64,000 bases of DNA from a bacterium (GCA_029945625.1 JAQSCW010000055.1:351517-415516); one strand, 5' to 3'. Shown: positions 37,978 through 48,268, numbered from the stretch's first letter. The notes: generated by a model from the letters alone, not told the origin. Made by a program: numbers and translations.

Positions 37978-40900
37978 ATGCATAGACTTTCCTTCCTGCT
38001 TATTGCTATTCTTCAAGGTTTTGTGATTAAGTCGCAGATTTCCGGGTTTGTCGCAATACCTACCACGTATACTTCTTTGGCAACGGTTATTAATTTATTA
38101 AATACCCAGGGAACCAGCGGGCCCCTCACCGTGGCCATTGCAGCAGGTTATACCGAAACGGCACCCGCGGGAGGTTATTCTCTATTTGCAACAGGAAGTG
38201 TAACAAGTCCCATCGTTTTTCAAAAAAACGGGTCTGGTGCCAACCCATTAATAACTTCATTTTCGGGCGGCAACAAAACACCGGGGTCGACAAGCCAAGA
38301 TGGTGTATGGCGCTTGATAGGATGTGACTATATCGTTATTAATGGCATTGATCTCTATGATCCTAGTACCACTAATCCTCAATCAATGGAATTTGGATAC
38401 GGTTTATTCAAACTTAATTCCACCAATGGATGTCAACATAATATTATAAAAAATTGCGTCATTACTTTAACCAAACAAAACAATGCCAATGGGAGTGGAC
38501 CTGCATCCGATGGATCTCGCGGAATCGAAGTGGTGAACGCTACTGCGTCGGCGCACACTTCCTCACTAATCATAAACTCAGTCTCGGGAAGTAATTCTGA
38601 CAATAAATTTTATTCTAACACAATTCAGAATTGCAATATTGGGATTTCTGTAATAGGTTTTTCCGATGTGAGCCCTTTTGCGTTTGCCGACTTCGGTAAC
38701 GACCTCGGTGGAAATTTACCCGCCACAGGAAATACCATCGTAAATTTTGGTGGAGGAGGTTCTGCAAATGCCGCAGCAGCTATAAAAACTGCTTCGCAGT
38801 ATGGTTTGAATATTAGTAATAATCTCGTAAACAATAATACGGGATCAGGAGTTAATCATCCCGGAACTTTGCGCGGGATTTATGTTAATTCGGCAACCAG
38901 CGCAAATGCCACAATTAATAACAATACTCTAAGTATTAGTGGTGGGGGTACAAACTCGCAGGTGTTTGTTATTGATAATAGTTCGGGCTCAAGTCCGGCC
39001 TCAAACAGTATCACGATTAATAATAATTTGATCGTAAATTCCAATTACTCTACTGCCGTTTCGGGAAGTTTCTACGGAATCTTAAACAGCGGTTCCCCCA
39101 CCAACTTGTTTGTTTCCAATAATAGGTTTACTACTAATTCTACTTCAGCTACAAGCGGGGGGACATACTTAATATACAACAGTGGGGCAGTGGGAACATT
39201 GATCAGTATCACCGGAAATTCATTAAGTTTTAATTACAATGGTCCTGCTTCATACAGCGGGACGCTTTATAATATTTATAATAACGGAGGCAGTTCCACG
39301 GCCAGTTTGAACATCACCGCAAACAATTTTTCCGATTACAGGTATTCCAATTTTCAAGGTACAGGATCAGTTTATTTTATATACAATACTGCTGACCTCT
39401 TTAGTTTGCAGGTTCATTCTAATCGAGGCAATGGGCTAGTGATGTACCATAATGGTGCAGAGTATTTTATGTATAATTCTTCCAGCACGCAAAGCGTACT
39501 AAGTGTATGCAATAATAGCCTCACCAATCATTTGCGTACGGCCGCTTCTGCCAATATATACGGGTATTATGGTGCGGCAACCAGTCCGGGATCGGCCATT
39601 CATACATTTTCAGGAAATCTTATTTCAAATATGAGTTCCAACGTGCAGGGGAGTGGAAATTTTTATGGAATCTACGACGCAGAAGGGGGCATTTCGCCAT
39701 ACCCCTTGAAATCAATATTTAATAACACCATTACAAATGTGAGTATGTCATCAACCGGCCAGTTTTACGGAATTTACTGTACTGACCTTGGAGACGGAGG
39801 TTTGGCTAATAATTCAGAAATTTACAATAACACCATCAGTAATATTTCCTGCTCCGACAATATATACGGATTGTACGCTTCTTCCCCTATTTCGCCCTCT
39901 ATGCCCATTCGGGTACATGATAATTATGTGGCTAATCTCAATTCAAGCGGAAGCAATTCAACTGCATATGCTGCTTACGTGGGGAGCAATAATGCCGGAC
40001 TCAATTGTTATAGGAATAAATTTTGTAACGTGTCGGCAAGCGGTACTGCAGCAATTACCTATGGCCTATATACGGCGAGTTCAAGCACCACCAGCATTTT
40101 CAATAATATCATAGGTAACATTAGCACCCCCTTTTCGGGTGGACCGAATCGTTGCAATGGAATTTACATTTCAAATGGGGGGAATGTAAATGTTATGTAC
40201 AACAGTGTTTTTCTTGGAGGATCAAGTACTGGATCTAACTTTGGATCAAATGCTTTGTACGCATCAAGCACCGCCTCCTTGTACTTACGAAATAATGTAC
40301 TTATTAATACGGCAATTCCAACCGGAACTGGTATAACAGCGGCATACCGCCGAAGTTCAAGCACAGTAACAACCTATTCAATGTTATCTAACAATAACAT
40401 CTTTTATGCAGGCATTCCTAGTGTATCTAACCTGATTTTCCATAATGGAACCACAGGTTACCAAAATTTATCTGCGTTTCAAACTGCTCTGACTCCGAGA
40501 GAATCGTTTTCACAAACTCAAAATAGTTCATTTCTGTCCATATTCGGCTCTTCACCAAATTACCTTCATATGAACCCAAACGTTAGCAATTTTGCAGAAA
40601 GTGCTGCGGTGAACATTCCCGGAATCTCCGATGACTGTGATTTGGAAATCAGGCAAGGAAACACAAGCTATCTTGGTTCAGGTATTGCTCCGGATGTTGG
40701 TGCCGACGAATTTGAATTGAACCTAAGTCCCTGCATAGGGACTAGCAGCAACTCGATAAGTCTATTGTCGGCAATTTTATGTGCCGGCCAATCTGCGACA
40801 ATAATTTCAAGTGCAAATTCGGCGGGATCAGGATTGGTGCAGCAATGGAGGACTTCAACTGTTTCAGGCGGACCGTACTTTAATGTATCGGGTGGGGTGG

Positions 40901-43092
40901 GGGCGGCTACTGCTGAATATGTGACCACCGCTTTGACCGCCGGCACTTATTATTTTGTTTTGCAAACAACCTGCGCAAGTACTTCCATTTCGGCAGTCTC
41001 GAATGAAGCAACTCTTGTTGTTAATCCTACACCAAGTGTTTCTGCTTCTTCTTCTGCCACCTTGCTTTGTGCGGGACAAAACCTGAATTTAATTGGTAGC
41101 AGCAACAGTGGTGCAAATTATTTATGGTTGGGTCCTTCAGGCTTTTACTCCAGACAGCAAAATCCAAGTATATCATCAATTGGCTTGATGGGCTCGGGGG
41201 TTTATTCATTGCAAACAGAGTTAAATAATTGCAACTCGGCGCTGGGTACTGTGCCAATTACATTAAGTGACATAACACTTACCTTAATTTCAACTGATCC
41301 CGTGGTGTGTGCCGGCAATTCTTCCACTCTTATGGCAATTAGCTCTGCTGTAAATTTTTCCTGGAGTACCGGTGCAACTTCCAATTCAATAATTGTATCT
41401 CCATCAATAAATACCACTTACTCTTTAGCAGTTACAAACACAGCCAATTGCTCGATCGTAAAAAGCACCAACATCTCAGTAATTAATCCAACACTCACTT
41501 CCATTGGAGCACTTAATTGCGGACCCTCTGGTAGTTCAACGCTCAGTGTTAGTACGTTTAGTCCTTCTCAAGTTTGGTGGTATAGCTCTGCAGGGTCTTC
41601 GGTGTCGATAGGAAGTGGAACGAGTTATACACTTGTTCCCAGTTCATCCACTACTTTATTTGTCCAAGCCGAAGCAAACCTACCGGGTAATTTATTAACT
41701 TCTTTATCGGGAAATAGTCCTCATCAAAGCACAATGTTTGATATTATCGCTACCAACGCAATTAATGTGAATGGGGTGGATGTTCATGCAGCTGCCGCCG
41801 GTATAAATACCATCGAGGTATGGTACAAGCAAGGAACATTTGCCGGGTTTAACTTGTCAAATGCAGGCTGGACTCTCGCGGGAACGTCTACTGTAATGTC
41901 TTCCGGGGCAAATATGATTTCACCTGTTCCACTCAATTTCGTTTTGCCTTTGAGCGCGGGTCAAACACTTGCACTATATATTGCAAGCAGCGGTGGCTCA
42001 CTTAATTGCACAAATTCAGGAACCACGGGTTCTGTGTTTTCTTCAAATGCCGATTTTCAGTTGCTCACGGGTAACGCCGGTAATTATTTCAATGTCATAA
42101 ATTCTTCAAAAGCTTTTAATGGTGTGATTCGCTATTCACGTGCCGGATGCCGTTCTCCATTACTTCCCGTAACTCTTACAGTTTCCGCTCTTCCTGTTAT
42201 TATGGCTACGGCAAACCCTTCCATGGTTTGTCCGGGCAAGTCCACCACCTTATCAGCACTTGGAGCCAGCAGTTATTCCTGGATCACTCTTTCTGTCGGA
42301 AGTACTGTAGCGGTAATGCCTGCCGCAGTCACTACCTTCACCGTTATTGGGGCAAATACATATGGTTGTGAAAACACGACCACTCTGCAGGTGGGATTGT
42401 ATTCATCGCCAACAATAGTGTTAACTCAAACAATTAATTCTGTTTGCCCTTCTAGTCCAACCACTTTTACTGCATCAGGGGCTTCAACGTATACTTGGAA
42501 CACGGGTCCAAACGGCCCTATAGTTACGGTCACTCCTGCAATTAACACCACCTACACAGTTTACGGTTCTTCAGCGCAAGGTTGTATTTCAACAAATACC
42601 ATTGCAGTGTCTACATTATCGGTCCCTGTGGTGCTTATCACTCCTTCTTCTTCAACTTTCTGCGCAGGCGAGAGAATCACCTTCTCGGCCACGGGAGCTG
42701 CCTCTTATACATGGTTCCCCGGAAAAATAACCTCCGCGATCTTCAACGCAAATCCCATTGTTTCATCGGTGTACAATGCCATTGGCATGAGCGCAAATGG
42801 TTGCACAAGTACTGCTTTTGCTAATGTGGAAACCCAGGCCTGCTCGGGACTTTCTGCTATGGCGGGAGAATCTCATGGGGTCAAGATTTTTCCGAATCCC
42901 TCCACCGGACAAATTGTTCTAATTTATGACCGGGAAGAAGTTTGCAAAGTTGTGATCATGAACTCTCTGGGCGACTTGGTATTTCATCGCCATATTGATG
43001 GTGGTCGATTGGACTTGAACCTTGCTGACTTTCCAAAAGGAATTTACCTTATCAGCATAGAATCACTGGTCACGAAATTAGTTCTTTACTAA
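37978..43092 (+). CDS. T9SS-secreted beta-helix surface protein, paralog of the upstream giant
   Basis: 1704 residues with a signal peptide (cleavage near I-K-S-Q, residue 19). It matches the upstream giant co-linearly: the same head (D-G-V-W-R-L-I-G-C-D-Y, D-G-S-R-G-I), about five of the 33-residue repeats, the same tail of the helix (A-P-D-V-G-A-D-E-F), then Ig-like modules with paired cysteines and a T9SS type A sorting domain (F-P-N-P-S-T-G to L-V-L-Y). The module between the Ig-like repeats differs: here it contains N-V-N-G-V-D-V-H-A, a sandwich absent from the first protein. It most likely sits on the cell surface and may bind surfaces or polymers. Its own strong promoter suggests independent expression. 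Confidence 0.88.
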   Translation: MHRLSFLLIAILQGFVIKSQISGFVAIPTTYTSLATVINLLNTQGTSGPLTVAIAAGYTETAPAGGYSLFATGSVTSPIVFQKNGSGANPLITSFSGGNKTPGSTSQDGVWRLIGCDYIVINGIDLYDPSTTNPQSMEFGYGLFKLNSTNGCQHNIIKNCVITLTKQNNANGSGPASDGSRGIEVVNATASAHTSSLIINSVSGSNSDNKFYSNTIQNCNIGISVIGFSDVSPFAFADFGNDLGGNLPATGNTIVNFGGGGSANAAAAIKTASQYGLNISNNLVNNNTGSGVNHPGTLRGIYVNSATSANATINNNTLSISGGGTNSQVFVIDNSSGSSPASNSITINNNLIVNSNYSTAVSGSFYGILNSGSPTNLFVSNNRFTTNSTSATSGGTYLIYNSGAVGTLISITGNSLSFNYNGPASYSGTLYNIYNNGGSSTASLNITANNFSDYRYSNFQGTGSVYFIYNTADLFSLQVHSNRGNGLVMYHNGAEYFMYNSSSTQSVLSVCNNSLTNHLRTAASANIYGYYGAATSPGSAIHTFSGNLISNMSSNVQGSGNFYGIYDAEGGISPYPLKSIFNNTITNVSMSSTGQFYGIYCTDLGDGGLANNSEIYNNTISNISCSDNIYGLYASSPISPSMPIRVHDNYVANLNSSGSNSTAYAAYVGSNNAGLNCYRNKFCNVSASGTAAITYGLYTASSSTTSIFNNIIGNISTPFSGGPNRCNGIYISNGGNVNVMYNSVFLGGSSTGSNFGSNALYASSTASLYLRNNVLINTAIPTGTGITAAYRRSSSTVTTYSMLSNNNIFYAGIPSVSNLIFHNGTTGYQNLSAFQTALTPRESFSQTQNSSFLSIFGSSPNYLHMNPNVSNFAESAAVNIPGISDDCDLEIRQGNTSYLGSGIAPDVGADEFELNLSPCIGTSSNSISLLSAILCAGQSATIISSANSAGSGLVQQWRTSTVSGGPYFNVSGGVGAATAEYVTTALTAGTYYFVLQTTCASTSISAVSNEATLVVNPTPSVSASSSATLLCAGQNLNLIGSSNSGANYLWLGPSGFYSRQQNPSISSIGLMGSGVYSLQTELNNCNSALGTVPITLSDITLTLISTDPVVCAGNSSTLMAISSAVNFSWSTGATSNSIIVSPSINTTYSLAVTNTANCSIVKSTNISVINPTLTSIGALNCGPSGSSTLSVSTFSPSQVWWYSSAGSSVSIGSGTSYTLVPSSSTTLFVQAEANLPGNLLTSLSGNSPHQSTMFDIIATNAINVNGVDVHAAAAGINTIEVWYKQGTFAGFNLSNAGWTLAGTSTVMSSGANMISPVPLNFVLPLSAGQTLALYIASSGGSLNCTNSGTTGSVFSSNADFQLLTGNAGNYFNVINSSKAFNGVIRYSRAGCRSPLLPVTLTVSALPVIMATANPSMVCPGKSTTLSALGASSYSWITLSVGSTVAVMPAAVTTFTVIGANTYGCENTTTLQVGLYSSPTIVLTQTINSVCPSSPTTFTASGASTYTWNTGPNGPIVTVTPAINTTYTVYGSSAQGCISTNTIAVSTLSVPVVLITPSSSTFCAGERITFSATGAASYTWFPGKITSAIFNANPIVSSVYNAIGMSANGCTSTAFANVETQACSGLSAMAGESHGVKIFPNPSTGQIVLIYDREEVCKVVIMNSLGDLVFHRHIDGGRLDLNLADFPKGIYLISIESLVTKLVLY

Positions 43093-43159
43093 CTAACAAT
43101 AATCCGGATGATTTCTTAGTGTTAATATTCCTGCTTAACTTTAAGATCATTATTTTATT

Positions 43160-44146
43160 ATGGAATACAGAAGATTAGGAAAATCGGGATTACAAGTTAG
43201 CGTATTGTCGTTTGGCAGTTGGGTAACTTTTGCAAAACAAATTGGTGACAGCACGGCTTCAGACCTCATGAATATCGCCTATGATCATGGCGTGAACTTT
43301 TTCGACAACGCCGAAATTTATTCGAGAGGAAAGTCGGAACTAGTGATGGGTGAAATATTGAAAAAGAACGGATGGACGCGCAGCTCCTATTGTGTGAGTA
43401 GCAAAGTATATTTTGGTTATGAAGACGGTAAACCAAACCAAATTGGACTTTCCCGGAAACACGTGATCGAGGGATGTCACGCTGCACTCAAACGTCTTCA
43501 GTTGGAATACCTTGATCTGTATTATTGCCACCGACCCGACAAACAAACCCCCATTGAAGAAACGGTTTGGGCCATGAATCTGCTTATTCAGCAGGGAAAA
43601 ATACTTTATTGGGGAACGAGTGAATGGGCGAATGATGAAATATTGGCGGCATTTTTATTTGCGCAAAAGAATAATCTGATTGGGCCCAGCATGGAACAAC
43701 CTCAGTACAATATGTTTGAACGGACAAAAATTGAAAAAGATTATTTACTACTCTTCCGCGATTTTGGACTTGGCACCACTATTTGGAGTCCCTTAGCAAG
43801 TGGTCTCTTAACAGGCAAATATAATTCAGGCATGCCAACCGACAATCGCTTGCACATTGAGGGAATGGATTGGCTCAAAGAACGTACGCTTGGTGATGCA
43901 TCCCGAATTGAAAAGACCCGTAAACTGGATGTGCTTGCAAAAGAAATAGGAACCACTTTGCCAAAACTAGGCATTGCCTGGTGCGTGAAAAATCCCCATG
44001 TGAGCACGGCAATTTTGGGAGCAAGTAAGGCGGAGCAATTAAAAGAAACCATAACATCTTTGGAGGTTTTACCACTACTTACTCCGGAAGTGATGGAAAG
44101 AATCGAACAGATCCTACAGAACAAACCGATTCAACCTCTCTTCTAG
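43160..44146 (+). CDS. Aldo/keto reductase (Kv-beta/YghZ-like)
   Basis: A 328-residue TIM-barrel oxidoreductase using NADPH. The catalytic tetrad of the AKR superfamily is present: D49 and Y54 in F-F-D-N-A-E-I-Y-S, K82 in S-S-K-V-Y-F, and H124 in Y-Y-C-H-R-P-D. The opening M-E-Y-R-R-L-G-K-S-G-L and the late A-I-L-G-A-S-K nucleotide-binding stretch resemble the bacterial relatives of potassium-channel beta subunits. Such enzymes reduce aldehydes and methylglyoxal; the real substrate is unknown. TAACTTTA at 43137-43144, one mismatch from the -7 consensus, precedes it. It converges with msrB, with 17 bases between stops. Confidence 0.93.
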   Translation: MEYRRLGKSGLQVSVLSFGSWVTFAKQIGDSTASDLMNIAYDHGVNFFDNAEIYSRGKSELVMGEILKKNGWTRSSYCVSSKVYFGYEDGKPNQIGLSRKHVIEGCHAALKRLQLEYLDLYYCHRPDKQTPIEETVWAMNLLIQQGKILYWGTSEWANDEILAAFLFAQKNNLIGPSMEQPQYNMFERTKIEKDYLLLFRDFGLGTTIWSPLASGLLTGKYNSGMPTDNRLHIEGMDWLKERTLGDASRIEKTRKLDVLAKEIGTTLPKLGIAWCVKNPHVSTAILGASKAEQLKETITSLEVLPLLTPEVMERIEQILQNKPIQPLF

Positions 44147-44163
44147 ACGAATCTAAATACCGG

Positions 44164-44700
44164 TTATTTTTTTCCGGACGAGGAATCCGGCTGCGCAGGT
44201 CTAAAACCTAGACTTAAGCTGTTCACACAGTACCTTTGACCACTTGCTGTTGGGCCATCTTCAAAAATATGTCCCAAATGACCACCACATTTGGCGCAAA
44301 CAATTTCGGTACGAATCATTCCATATGAAAAGTCCTTTACTTTCTTGATCCTGTCTCCACCACCTAGTTCCCCATCAAAACTTGGCCACCCGCAATGACT
44401 GTCAAATTTTTGATCGTTCGAAAATAATTCGGTGCCGCAACCCGCACAGGTATAAAATCCTTTTTCAAAGTGATTATTAAATGTTCCCGTACCTGCGCGC
44501 TCTGTTCCTTTTTCACGCAATACATGGTACTGTTCGGGTGTAAGTTCTTTTTTCCACTCCTCTTCTGATTTCTGTAGCGTTTTGCTCATAGTAGATGTTG
44601 TAGTTGGTTCAACTTTGGATTCTATTTTTGCGTCCTTTGTCTGGCACGAAGTAAAACCAAAAAGAAACAGAAAACCTGAAGTTGAAATTAATTTGTTCAT
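44164..44700 (-). CDS. msrB: Peptide-methionine (R)-S-oxide reductase MsrB, lipoprotein form
   Basis: 178 residues. A lipoprotein signal ends F-G-F-T-S-C with C19 as the lipid attachment site, so the enzyme is probably anchored in the envelope and repairs oxidised periplasmic or surface proteins. The MsrB domain (about 45-170) has both zinc pairs, C85/C88 and C135/C138, and the catalytic C158 in R-Y-C-V-N-S. The ATG at 44700 is used; a GTG one codon earlier is less likely. A TATCTTTG box on the minus strand at 44713-44720 lies 12 bases upstream. The shared upstream region with the TonB-dependent receptor contains repeated ATTGTTTGA sequences that may be operators. Confidence 0.93.
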   Translation of the reverse strand: MNKLISTSGFLFLFGFTSCQTKDAKIESKVEPTTTSTMSKTLQKSEEEWKKELTPEQYHVLREKGTERAGTGTFNNHFEKGFYTCAGCGTELFSNDQKFDSHCGWPSFDGELGGGDRIKKVKDFSYGMIRTEIVCAKCGGHLGHIFEDGPTASGQRYCVNSLSLGFRPAQPDSSSGKK

Positions 44701-44712
44701 CACTTAATAAAC

Positions 44713-44720
44713 CAAAGATA
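44713..44720 (-). promoter_or_regulatory. -7 promoter box TATCTTTG for msrB
   Basis: Exact TAnnTTTG match on the minus strand, 12 bases before the msrB ATG. No well-placed -33 box. Confidence 0.55.
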
Positions 44721-44763
44721 AGATAAGTGTCAATTTATAAAGCTCAATTTACAATAATTAACG

Positions 44764-44820
44764 ATTGTTTGACAATGAACAAATATTGGAATTCTACCTT
44801 GTGGACCAATAATTGTTTGA
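44764..44820. repeat. Direct ATTGTTTGA repeats and an imperfect inverted repeat in a divergent promoter region
   Basis: ATTGTTTGA occurs at 44764-44772 and again at 44812-44820, 48 bases apart. The first copy is part of the palindrome ATTGT-TTG-ACAAT (44764-44776). In between, CAAATATTGG (44780-44789) and CCAATAATTG (44806-44815) are inverted with eight of ten positions pairing. This lies between divergent msrB and TonB-receptor genes, so a shared regulator binding site is plausible but unproven. Confidence 0.35.
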
Positions 44821-44857
44821 GATGGATTTATTTGACCCTGAAAAGGATATTTGACTC

Positions 44858-47023
44858 ATGAAGCAATGGCTTTTTTTATTTTTATTTATTTTTGAATGCG
44901 CGAGCAGTTATTCGCAACAGGCCTTTCGTTGCGTGGTAAAGGACAGTATTACTAAAGAGGTGATTCCGGGTGCTATCGTTTTGCTCGAGGGCACTGCTAA
45001 TGGAGCATCTTCTGACACTAAGGGATTAGTTGTGCTGAAGAATATCCCGACAGGAGCGCAGAAATTCTCCATCTCATGTTTGAGCTATAATAAGAAAATT
45101 ATACAAATTACTTTTCCAATGAACGACACCCTTGAAAGGATTATTTTCCTTTCCCCGGCTAAAGACGAACTGGAGGAGGTGATCGTGTCAACTACCCGCA
45201 CAAATGGTAGAATTGAAGATCTTCCAATAAAAGTGGAGGTATTGGGGGAAGATGATATGGATGAAGAGAGCACAATAGTGCCGGGAGGCATTGGCAGTAT
45301 TCTTGGAGATCTTTCTGTAATCACCATTCAACGCACAAATCCCGTAAATGGAAATGACGCGGTGCGGATGCAGGGTTTAGATTATAAATACACCCAACTC
45401 TTGCGCGATGGACTGCCCCTTTATGAAGGATTTTCGGGGAGTCTTGGCGTATTGGCTATTCCCCCCCTCGATCTCAAACAAGTGGAAATCATTAAAGGTT
45501 CTGCGTCCACTCTGTATGGAGGTGGTGCAATTGGAGGTTTGATAAACTTCATTTCCAAAACACCTACCGATTCAGCTAAAGCGATTCTTACGCTTAATCA
45601 AACATCTCTCAAAGAAACAAATGTGAATACATTTATGAGTAAGAAGTATAAACGGATAGGGACTACCTTATTTGCAGGAGGCAATTTGAAACAGGCTTAT
45701 GACGTGAATAATGACGGCTACGCGGAAGTGCCTGAACAAAGACAACTTATTTTTCACCCTCGGGTTTTCTTTTATCTCACTCCTAAAGCAAATGCCGATA
45801 TCGGACTAACACTTACCTCTGATAACCGGAAAGGAGGTAGTATGAATGCAATTCACCACACGGAAGACACTATAAATTCATTTTTGTTTACAGAAAGGGT
45901 GCTGAGAACCACGGTTGATGGGCACTTCACCTATCAAGCAGGAACTCATAATTTTTTAACCGTTAAATCCACCCTCAGTAATTTTGATCGCACTCTTTAT
46001 TATGGCGGTTTCAATTTTACGGGAAAACAAATCTCCTCCTATTCTGAATTCAACGATCTGTTTACGAAAGGAAAACATACCTGGGTGAACGGTGTCAATT
46101 TCGTAGCAGAACAATTTTCTAAAGTGGGGGGCGATGCGGTACAATTTGGAAATTATGTTTATCAAACCACAGGGTTTTTTTCGCAAGAAGATTATCAACT
46201 GACCCCTAAGATTTCACTTGAGGGCGGAATACGGGCCGACTATCATAACCGATACAACTGGTTCATTTTGCCAAGGGCCGGGATCTTTGTAAAGGCTTCT
46301 CCTAATTTGTCGCTTCGTTTACATTATGGAAGCGGGTATAAGATCCCCAATTTGTTTTCTTCTTCACAACCATACGACTATGCCCGTTTGATGTCGATCC
46401 GCGATGAGGTGAAACCGGAACTGTCAAACGGATTTAACATGGATCTTAATTATCATACGCTTCTTTGGAATCAACTTTCCCTGCAATTGAATCAAGCCTT
46501 CTACTCAACCAATATTAAAAATCCCACCATTCTTCATGCCGATAGCAGCGGAAATAAATTCATCATCAATGCGCCCTATTCCATTACAAGCATTGGCACC
46601 GATACCTATATTCGACTCAAACTCAGGGCCTGGGAACTTTATTTAGGATACAATCACACGGAAGCAAAACAACTTGGCACCGGCATTAATTTCAACATGC
46701 CGTTTAATCCAAAAGACAAATTCGCCACCACGTTGGCTTATGAGATCGCCGGGACTTGGCGCATGGGAATTGAAGCTGCCTACAGTGCCAATCAATATAT
46801 TTATAACAACGAACGCGTGCCAAATTTCTGGTTCCTGGCCGGCATGCTCGAACGTAAATTCCCTCATGGAAGCGTGGTGTTGAATTGTGAAAACATGTTG
46901 GATTACCGGCAATCCATTCATGAACCATTAGTTACGGGTTCCTCAAAACAACCTGTATTTGCAAGCATCTGGGGCCCTGTAGAAGGCAGGGTAATCAACC
47001 TTTCTCTCAAATTTACACTATAA
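44858..47023 (+). CDS. TonB-dependent receptor, siderophore/metal type
   Basis: A 721-residue outer-membrane receptor. Signal peptide about 1-20 (S-Y-S-Q), a CarboxypepD_reg-like domain at about 23-105 (I-P-G-A-I-V-L-L-E-G), a plug at about 115-235 with V-R-M-Q-G-L-D-Y and V-E-I-I-K-G-S-A-S-T-L-Y-G-G-G-A-I-G-G, and a barrel ending L-S-L-K-F-T-L. The plug motifs are those of FepA/BtuB-like receptors that import metal chelates or vitamins. No transport ATPase or binding protein lies nearby to name the substrate. It is divergent from msrB; the 157-base gap holds possible operator repeats. It converges with the VWA gene, with 15 bases between stops. Confidence 0.92.
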   Translation: MKQWLFLFLFIFECASSYSQQAFRCVVKDSITKEVIPGAIVLLEGTANGASSDTKGLVVLKNIPTGAQKFSISCLSYNKKIIQITFPMNDTLERIIFLSPAKDELEEVIVSTTRTNGRIEDLPIKVEVLGEDDMDEESTIVPGGIGSILGDLSVITIQRTNPVNGNDAVRMQGLDYKYTQLLRDGLPLYEGFSGSLGVLAIPPLDLKQVEIIKGSASTLYGGGAIGGLINFISKTPTDSAKAILTLNQTSLKETNVNTFMSKKYKRIGTTLFAGGNLKQAYDVNNDGYAEVPEQRQLIFHPRVFFYLTPKANADIGLTLTSDNRKGGSMNAIHHTEDTINSFLFTERVLRTTVDGHFTYQAGTHNFLTVKSTLSNFDRTLYYGGFNFTGKQISSYSEFNDLFTKGKHTWVNGVNFVAEQFSKVGGDAVQFGNYVYQTTGFFSQEDYQLTPKISLEGGIRADYHNRYNWFILPRAGIFVKASPNLSLRLHYGSGYKIPNLFSSSQPYDYARLMSIRDEVKPELSNGFNMDLNYHTLLWNQLSLQLNQAFYSTNIKNPTILHADSSGNKFIINAPYSITSIGTDTYIRLKLRAWELYLGYNHTEAKQLGTGINFNMPFNPKDKFATTLAYEIAGTWRMGIEAAYSANQYIYNNERVPNFWFLAGMLERKFPHGSVVLNCENMLDYRQSIHEPLVTGSSKQPVFASIWGPVEGRVINLSLKFTL

Positions 47024-47038
47024 GATTAAACAGGATTA

Positions 47039-48208
47039 TTATTCTTTAAGATTTCGGGCACTACGCTTCTTAATTTCTCCCAATATCTTTTCTTCGGATT
47101 CAGATTTTCCGGTGATCCTAATAAATGATCCCTTTCCTTTTTTCGATAGATCTTTCAGATGACGTAAAGCTTCTTTGTCATTACCAAATGCCACAGTACT
47201 CAGCACAATAGTTTTGTCACCTTGTCGTTCATTCCACATGCGTTGATCTTCTTTTTCAAAGGTGAATTTACCATCAGTGGCAATAATGATTTGATTGTTT
47301 CCTTCATCAATGAAGTTTCTCTGGGCTACCTGCTGGCCAATCAGAATGGCTTTTTTGCCCTTTGTCATTCCCCTTGCTTTTAAATTGTTAATCGTAAAAT
47401 GAAGTCTTTCGCGTCCGCCTGCATTTGCACCTTCTACCAATATTTTTACCGTGTCGGCATACGTAATGAAAGTGATCTTATCCACCTCTCTTATTTCATC
47501 TATCAATCGGTGGAGAGCTATTTTCATAAGGGGAAGTTTTAAGGAATCTTTCATCGACCCACTAATATCAACTAAGAAGACAATATTATTAGGCTTGAAT
47601 GCTGCAATGGGTAAAACTTCCTTGTCGTTTTTCAGCAATGGATGCACAAGGGACTCAACTTTTTTTATATCCGACTTGTTTTTTGGAACGCCTGTTGTAT
47701 CCTTTTTTGGGGAAGATGGTTCAGAAGTGAGAACGGATAATTTCTTGCTCTGCTCCCTCTCAGCGTTTGTTTGCACCACACCAATAGGTTCGTTGTTGTT
47801 GTTAGGGGGAAAAATTTTCCCATGCCCGAATGTATAACAATCTGTTGTGCCATTCTGTACTAATTTTTCAAGAGTGCCTGAAATTTGCAACAGATAGGGT
47901 GCGTCGCGAAAACTTGTAACCAAACTAATTTTCTTTGAAAAAGCTCCTTTTTTTTCTGGAACAAATGAAATCAATAGCAAACAGGTGTCGTTTGGTTCCA
48001 GTGTTTTTTTTGACGCAAACACCTTTAGGCCCGGATCTGCATCGGCACGCAATAAAAAAAGTTTCGTGGTCCCGCTATTCGCTACAATTACATCTCCTTT
48101 AATTTCAGAAGCCGAGGCAATCACTCCCAGATTCGTATTTAGTGGGTAATCGGGTTGGGAAAAAGAAGACGAATAGATAATGGAAAACAAAAAGGTAAGT
48201 CGTTTCAT
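47039..48208 (-). CDS. Exported VWA-domain protein with DUF1573/ASH-like N-terminus
   Basis: A 389-residue protein. A signal peptide (about 1-18, S-F-S-Q) is followed by an ASH/DUF1573-like beta-sandwich at about 22-115 (V-I-V-A-N-S-G-T-T-K-L), a Pro/Ser/Lys linker, and a von Willebrand factor A domain from about 205 to 375. The metal ion-dependent adhesion site is intact: D-I-S-G-S-M with D214, a later T-K-G-K-K-A-I region, and T-D-G-K-F. VWA domains mediate metal-dependent binding to proteins. The target is unknown; a periplasmic or surface scaffold role is likely. Similar small VWA proteins occur across Bacteroidota without assigned function. Confidence 0.82.
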   Translation of the reverse strand: MKRLTFLFSIIYSSSFSQPDYPLNTNLGVIASASEIKGDVIVANSGTTKLFLLRADADPGLKVFASKKTLEPNDTCLLLISFVPEKKGAFSKKISLVTSFRDAPYLLQISGTLEKLVQNGTTDCYTFGHGKIFPPNNNNEPIGVVQTNAEREQSKKLSVLTSEPSSPKKDTTGVPKNKSDIKKVESLVHPLLKNDKEVLPIAAFKPNNIVFLVDISGSMKDSLKLPLMKIALHRLIDEIREVDKITFITYADTVKILVEGANAGGRERLHFTINNLKARGMTKGKKAILIGQQVAQRNFIDEGNNQIIIATDGKFTFEKEDQRMWNERQGDKTIVLSTVAFGNDKEALRHLKDLSKKGKGSFIRITGKSESEEKILGEIKKRSARNLKE

Positions 48209-48268
48209 TCTAACTCTATAATGAACTACCGGAATAAAGAAACAACTAATCTCACTACCACGTGTTTA

